A stretch of DNA of 64,000 nucleotides from Dolomedes plantarius (lineage: Eukaryota > Arthropoda > Arachnida > Araneae > Dolomedidae), in the NCBI GenBank assembly GCA_907164885.2, contig OU015490.1, forward strand, positions 206,937,981 to 207,001,980. The letters are read 5' to 3'. Shown here piece after piece: positions 59,749-64,000 of the stretch. How positions within the stretch are numbered: position 1 is the first letter of the stretch; each line of letters starts with the position of its first letter. The notes under the pieces are model-generated. The model did no database searches. It saw only the letters and a list, made by a program, of their open reading frames with translations, and had not been told where the DNA came from. The position numbers were made by a program, and so were the translations under genes.

Positions 59749-60298
59749 CAAGGGTGATCAGAAAGTCAGTATACATTTAAAAAAGTAATAATTCACGGAA
59801 TATAAATCAAAAAATGACCAACAGATGGCGTTGGACAGCATAACGTCAGTCACGCAGCATGAGAATCATGTATAAAAGGAGAGGGAATCAGAATCACATT
59901 ATACTATATTTTATTTACTAACAACTCCACAGTCAAATTTAATTATGGCAAGCTCCTGAAAAAATCAAAGTTATTTTTAGAAGTAGAGGGAACAAGTTCC
60001 CAGGAACTTCTACCCTGAATGTTGCTGGTTGCTGATTGATGCACCAGCAATAGCCGCATGTTGACTTTGCCAGAAAAGGCATTGTTAGTGAAGCTGTACT
60101 ATCAGAATGGGGAATCTGCTACTGCAGCTTTACGATCCTATCGCCATAGGAAGGGCATTCGAATGGGTAAAGGTCCTATGACAATTGCAGCTGGTGAAGA
60201 GAATGATTTTGAAGTTCACGATGGACCGACAACAATAGGGATGCTAAAATAGAACATCCAACGTCAATGTCTCACCATAAATAGAGATATACTGTACA
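59749..60298 (+). mobile_element. 5' part of a mariner-like element
   Basis: TA then CAAGGGTGATCAGAAAGTCA (59749-59768) is a mariner-type left end. An untranslated stretch and an HTH-coding start follow. The element stops at about 60298, where another repeat begins (CAGTAGGGCGGAGCG), so its right part is lost. Confidence 0.65.
60058..60252 (+). pseudogene. mariner-like transposase N-terminal HTH fragment
   Basis: From ATG 60058: MLTLPEKALLVKLYYQNGES, ATAALRSYRHRKGIRMGKGP, MTIAAGEENDFEVHDG, stop at 60250. 'LT..EK..LVKL.YQNGES...A.R..R..KG...GPMT' is the first HTH of a group of arthropod mariner-like transposases. It is cut by a frameshift after GPMT and by loss of everything downstream. Confidence 0.65.
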
Positions 60299-61305
60299 GT
60301 AGGGCGGAGCGTAAAAAAAAAAGTTTTCGATTTTGTTTTTGCCCTAGTGCGGACAAGTTGGGTACTGGTGGGTAGGTCACGTATGTAAAGTTTTGGGAAA
60401 AACAAAAAATATCTTCCGTCTCCATTTTGGCCGTGATTTTTAGCAGATTTTTACCATACAGCTAAAAATGTCTATTTCCATTGTTTTGTCTGCAGCTTTT
60501 CGCTTTTTCTGAAATAAAATTCAGAAAAAAAACAGAATTTACCACGGGGAGGTGGCTGCATTGCGAGTTCCACCCGTGCCCACCCATCCACCCAACCATA
60601 CCGGCACTTAACTCCTTTGCCCTTGCAGTTATTCCGAATTTACTCGGTACTCGCATTTGGTTTCAAATGATAGTATAGCTTTTCTCGACTCTGTTCGGGT
60701 TCTAACTAAGCCGTCATGCTTATTTTCTCCACACACAGCAGCAGAAACCTCTGTTACTAGTTTCACGAAACGTTCAACACTTTAGGCGTGGCAAGGAAAT
60801 TTTAGGCTTCCCAGGTGTTGAGCTACAGACTCTCCACTGGAAATCAAATTTCTCAAATCATCTTCTGTCAAGTAAGATGTTATTGGGGATTCCGTCAAAT
60901 AACATTTCTGTCAATCAGTAAGGTCTATATATGAAATTTCCTCGAAGTTGAGTGACGGAATGATGTAGTGACGGAATGATGTCTGATTCGTTCCTTTTTT
61001 TCCTTTCTTGCTCGTAAAATCCTACGTAGTCCAAGTTATCGAATGGACTGTCTGTCGTCTGTGATCATTGACAAGATTATTGCTTCCGGGTGACCGAAAT
61101 AGCCATTTCTCTGGATAATGGGATCGACCACAGTCTTTAAATCGTTTTTAAGATAGCGTGAGACATTTATTGTCTTCCACAAATTTCATGGACCATACGT
61201 GCAATATGAATTTAATTTAACTGTAAACCACATAGGTGGGTACACTTTCATGATGAACTCTGCCAGGGTTTGAAGTTAGTTTGAAGGCTCTGACGAGCTA
61301 ATGTA

Positions 61306-62718
61306 CACTCATGGACAAAAAAATTAGCGCACCAAGAAATAATTGCGGGATCGTAACGAAACTTGCAATGAAGGTACATGTCGGGGAGATATGCCAATGA
61401 TTAGAAATGCAGCATGATTGCGCATTACGTATAGCCAGTAGAGGGCGTTGAACATCGTACTCTGTGGAGTATTGGATCCCCTCTAGCGCGAATGCACGAT
61501 GCGATACGATCGGGCATTGAGTCATACAAGTTCTGTATTATGTCTTGAGACATTTCGTTCCATATTTGCTGTAACCTTGCCTCTAGTTCGTTCAAACTCG
61601 TGGGATGCCCAACTCGTCGTCCCAAATGATCCCAGATATGCTCGATTGGAGACAAATCTGGGGATCGGGTAGGCCAAGGAAGGGTAGTAACAGTGCGGAG
61701 ACAGTCTTGTGACACCCTTGCCGTATGAGACCGAGCATTGTCTTGTTGAAAAATGGCTCCTGGGAGCCGTTGCATGAGTGGCAACACATGTGGTTGCAGG
61801 ATTTCATGAACATACCGCTGGGCTGTCATGGTGCCACGGAACAATACTAGGGGTGACCGTGTATTGTAGGCAATGGCACCCCATACCATCACACCAGCTG
61901 TGGGAGCGATGTGCCGCTGTACAGCAAAGGCAGGATTGAAGCGTTCACCACGGGCTCTCCACACACGAACACGATTGTCATCACTGCCGAGATTGAATCT
62001 GGATTCGTCGCTAAAGACGACCTGGTTCCATTCCGCTGCAGTCCAGTTTCCTCGTGCGCGGCAAAACTCCAAACGGAGGCGTTGATGGGTGGGCGTCAAG
62101 GGCAGCACACGTAATGGGCGCCGCGATACCAACTGTCCTTCAGCCAGGCGCCTTCGTATGGTTCGAGAAGACACAGAGGCCCCCAGTGAAGGTGCTACCT
62201 GTGCCTGTATGGTGGGAGATGAAGCAGTTGGCTGTACGCGTGCATTTCTTACGATGTGGCGGTCTTCTAGTCGACTGGTCTGTCGAGGGCGTCCTGAGCC
62301 TGGTCTTCGTGTACATGACATCTCTCGGGTCCACTGGTCCCAACACCTCCTCACAACACAATCAGAGTGGCCTAATTGACGAGCTACTCGCCTAGCTGAC
62401 CACCCAGCTTCCATCATCCCGACGATTCTCCCCCTCTCAAACTGCGACAACTGCTTATATTGTCTTCGAACACGGCGTAATGGAATGTCTATCTCAGCTC
62501 TTCGTTTGTAAATGATTCAGCACACTCAAACAAGCTTTGGTTACCTGTTTTATACTCCACAGAGTACGATGTTCAACGCCCTCTACCGGCTATACGTAAT
62601 GCGCAATCCCGCTGCATTTCTAATCATTTGCATATCTCCCCGACATGTACTTTCATTGCAAGTTTCGTTACGATCCCGCAATTATTTCTTGGTGCGCTAA
62701 TTTTTTTGTCCATGAGTG
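61306..62718 (-). mobile_element. Tc1-like transposon with about 165-bp TIRs, 1413 bp, almost intact
   Basis: Both ends are CACTCATGGACAAAAAAATT, and inverted identity continues with rare mismatches for about 165 bp (61306-61470, 62550-62718). TA flanks both ends (61304-61305, 62719-62720). One long transposase frame is on the minus strand. High arm identity and an open frame point to a recent insertion. The host is the unclassified gene, whose coding text resumes on each side. Confidence 0.95.
61425..62417 (-). CDS. Tc1-like transposase, uninterrupted frame but start codon apparently lost
   Basis: The frame is open from a TGA near 62515 to the stop at 61425. No ATG occurs before the ATG-ATG of GRIVGMMEAGW (near 62417). 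The upstream in-frame text (EIDIPLRRVRRQYKQLSQFE) looks like transposase, with ATA where a start Met would fit, so ATG to ATA loss is likely. HTH 1: SARRVARQLGHSDCVVRRCW; linker RRPGSGRPRQTSRLEDRHIV; HTH 2: SLGASVSSRTIRRRLAEGQL. Catalytic motifs: FSDESRFNLG, FQQDNARSHTARV, SPDLSPIEHIWD. Between the second Asp and the Glu there are 32 residues, not the 34 of canonical Tc1. It ends PSTGYT after a C-terminal tail (RARGDPILHRVR). The catalytic residues are intact; translation could start only at a downstream ATG, losing part of HTH 1. Confidence 0.9.
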   Translation of the reverse strand: MMEAGWSARRVARQLGHSDCVVRRCWDQWTREMSCTRRPGSGRPRQTSRLEDRHIVRNARVQPTASSPTIQAQVAPSLGASVSSRTIRRRLAEGQLVSRRPLRVLPLTPTHQRLRLEFCRARGNWTAAEWNQVVFSDESRFNLGSDDNRVRVWRARGERFNPAFAVQRHIAPTAGVMVWGAIAYNTRSPLVLFRGTMTAQRYVHEILQPHVLPLMQRLPGAIFQQDNARSHTARVSQDCLRTVTTLPWPTRSPDLSPIEHIWDHLGRRVGHPTSLNELEARLQQIWNEMSQDIIQNLYDSMPDRIASCIRARGDPILHRVRCSTPSTGYT

Positions 62719-63870
62719 TATATACGCTTTATTCGATTTGCAGTTGTTAGCCAACGTGCATGAGACATTTTCCCAGGGTGCTTTTGTGACAAACTTGATG
62801 AGCAGTTTCTATTTGTGACAGCTTGACAAATATCCTAAAGTTATAGCTTGTGTGTGCTAAGATATTTTATGTCGATTTTGGGAAATTCGCTCGAAATCTC
62901 TACAAATCTCTCAACTGGGAGGTTTTTACAATTTGCCAATGCTTTCCCAGTGGGAACAGAAAATGCATTTGGGCCACTCGTTCCACCATCCAAATGCTGC
63001 ACTAAATGTCGGAGTGGCAACTCATTTGGGTGTAACTCGCAGATAAACCAGTACAAGGGTTTCCCAATGGCTTCCCCAGAAAGGCGAATCACGCCGATTT
63101 TATAGCCAGTATTACCGACTGTTCCTATTGCTACTAGATTATGAATGTCAATATTCTTATTCTCCATGAATTGCAGCATCATTTGAGAAATACTCAAAGC
63201 TGATGAAGAGGTTAGTGTGTCCGAGGTTCATGCTTCATTGGTCCTTAATCATTGTCCGAGGTTCCTTAATCATTGTAACGTGTTCTTCCAGGACTGTTTT
63301 CTGGTACATCTTTCCCCCTACGCTCTCTTGCATTAGAGTTTTGTCCTTCCTTCCGTCAAAATAAAGTCTCTTCAGTGGTTCCAGCTGTCTTTCATTTCCT
63401 TGCTGTTATTCTTTCCGAATTTTTTCCCTCTCTCTTCTTATTTTATGTCTATCAATTACAATTAAAGTGTCTGTTTCGGTAATCATCCCCAAATATTCCA
63501 AAACAGTGCTTTCAATCATGGCTCCAGCCCGATCTGAAACTCCGGTTCTGTCACAAGCTATAGCTACTGCCTACTGCTGGGTATCGACTTGATCGTAACG
63601 TCTTTTTCCCTTCAGATTGAGTCATCCTGGATGTGGATGGCGAAGGCTTCAAGTAATCTGTGTCACTATCGGAGTTATGTGGATCCGAGTCAAAATCTGG
63701 ATCAGGAAATATGAGCCTACATGGAGTAACAGATGGCGAAACGTTTATTTTAAGACTTAATGTTTCTGTCTCTTTCTGCTTGCATTCGGCTCATTTCCTC
63801 AGCTTTCAGTTTCTTTTAAGTCAACTGCGCCTATGGACATTTGCCTAAGTGCCCGTTGGTCTATAAGAAA

Positions 63871-64000
63871 AGTTCTTTCCATTTCAGGGTTCCTATTATG
63901 CTTTGGGCAAGAACATTTGTTAAACGAAACACACTTACATGAAGAAATGTCGAACAATTTCCTTGAGTCTTTCACGAAGGTTTTAAGCTTCGTTTGTAAA
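63871..64000. other. Window edge, no feature recognised
   Basis: AT-rich end of the window. The N-terminal boundary of the unclassified gene, and its missing terminal repeat, would be expected here or beyond. Confidence 0.5.

Larger units (their letters stand above)
60299..63870 (-). mobile_element. Unclassified arthropod repeat gene with a CAGTAGGGCGGAGCG end
   Basis: The left boundary 'cagtagggcggagcgtaaaa' (60299) is followed by an apparent 3' untranslated region, then by coding remnants on the minus strand that continue to about 63870. A Tc1-like element (61306-62718) splits the gene. Conserved blocks have the look of a protein found many times in arthropod assemblies, which suggests a mobile or amplified family. 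I cannot name the superfamily, and no terminal repeat partner is visible because the right end lies near or beyond the window edge. Confidence 0.6.
60690..63870 (-). pseudogene. Unclassified conserved protein, broken and split by Tc1
   Basis: N to C on the minus strand: an acidic/Ser-rich start (IFPDPDFDSDPHNSDSDTDY, about 63650-63710); RRYPAVGSS-type and EYLGMITETDTLIVIDRHKI (63440-63500); KRLYFDGRKDKTLMQE (about 63330-63380); EEHVTMIKEP and LGHTNLF (63190-63290); then an open 118-codon segment (62841-63197) with HNLVAIGTVGNTGYKIGVIR, YWFICELHPNELPLRHLVQH, LDGGTSGPNAFSVPTGKAL and LPVERFVEISSEF. PGKMSHARWLTTANRIKRI precedes the Tc1 insertion. After it (61290-60700) come YAPMWF-like (VPTYVVYS), LKTVVDPIIQRNGYFGHPEA, then IILSMITDDRQSIR and LGLRRILRA-like text. 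Many frameshifts and stops. I recognise it as a repeated arthropod family of unknown function and claim no enzymatic role. Confidence 0.6.

Noticed and set aside
61873..62395. Plus-strand frames of 67-113 codons inside the Tc1 at 61.3 kb
   Set aside because: They are antisense shadows of the minus-strand transposase.

Overview
The window looks like repeat-rich intergenic DNA from an arthropod genome. A spider is my best guess, because the Tc1-like, piggyBac and hAT copies look like those I know from spiders; this is inference and no marker gene confirms it. The DNA is AT-rich and packed with long (TA)n tracts. I see no convincing host protein-coding gene, rRNA or intact tRNA. Nearly all recognisable coding sequence is transposase, mostly broken.

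Layout. 1-3.8 kb: a possible edge-truncated ORF, a (TA)n tract of about 0.9 kb, and a pogo/Tigger element with perfect 23-bp terminal inverted repeats (TIRs) inside that tract. 6.2-8.9 kb: a Tc1 remnant, a rearranged mariner and a deleted mariner-like element, placed end to end and joined by (TA)n. 9.5-12.3 kb: two Tc1 remnants, one split by a TTAA-flanked long-inverted-repeat element. 13.7-19.0 kb: a deleted Tigger-like element, then a DD41D mariner carrying a 3.2-kb piggyBac. 19-25 kb: AT-rich sequence, a hairpin, a deleted hAT with a smaller hAT-like element inside it, a tRNA-like sequence and a second deleted mariner-like copy. 25.1-28.3 kb: an almost intact Tc1 (uninterrupted 348-codon ORF) and a dead Tc1. 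29.1-34.5 kb: a complex of nested inverted repeats that includes a second Tigger-like copy. 34.5-40 kb: degenerate tandem repeats, a 0.55-kb direct duplication and a tRNA-headed SINE-like unit. 41.0-44.1 kb: a three-level nest (hAT, inside it hAT, inside that DD41D mariner) with perfect 8-bp target duplications at both hAT levels. 44.3-56 kb: small deleted elements, a piggyBac remnant, a 0.5-kb tandem repeat and a 30-66-bp minisatellite. 56.4-58.7 kb: a candidate Tigger-like element and a third DD41D copy. 59.7-64 kb: a mariner-like N-terminus, then an unclassified arthropod repeat gene on the minus strand, split by a Tc1 with a 330-codon ORF.

The elements do not work together as a pathway. 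What links them is insertion history: TA-target elements (Tc1, mariner, pogo) sit in or next to (TA)n tracts, TTAA-target elements sit inside older TA-target elements, and hAT elements sit inside hAT elements. Several insertions can be ordered in time from paralogous empty sites or from reading frames that rejoin across them. The features most worth following up are the nested inverted-repeat complex (29.1-34.5 kb), the unclassified gene at 60.3-63.9 kb, the TE-(TA)n junctions and the Tc1 lineage with a 32-residue D-E spacing.
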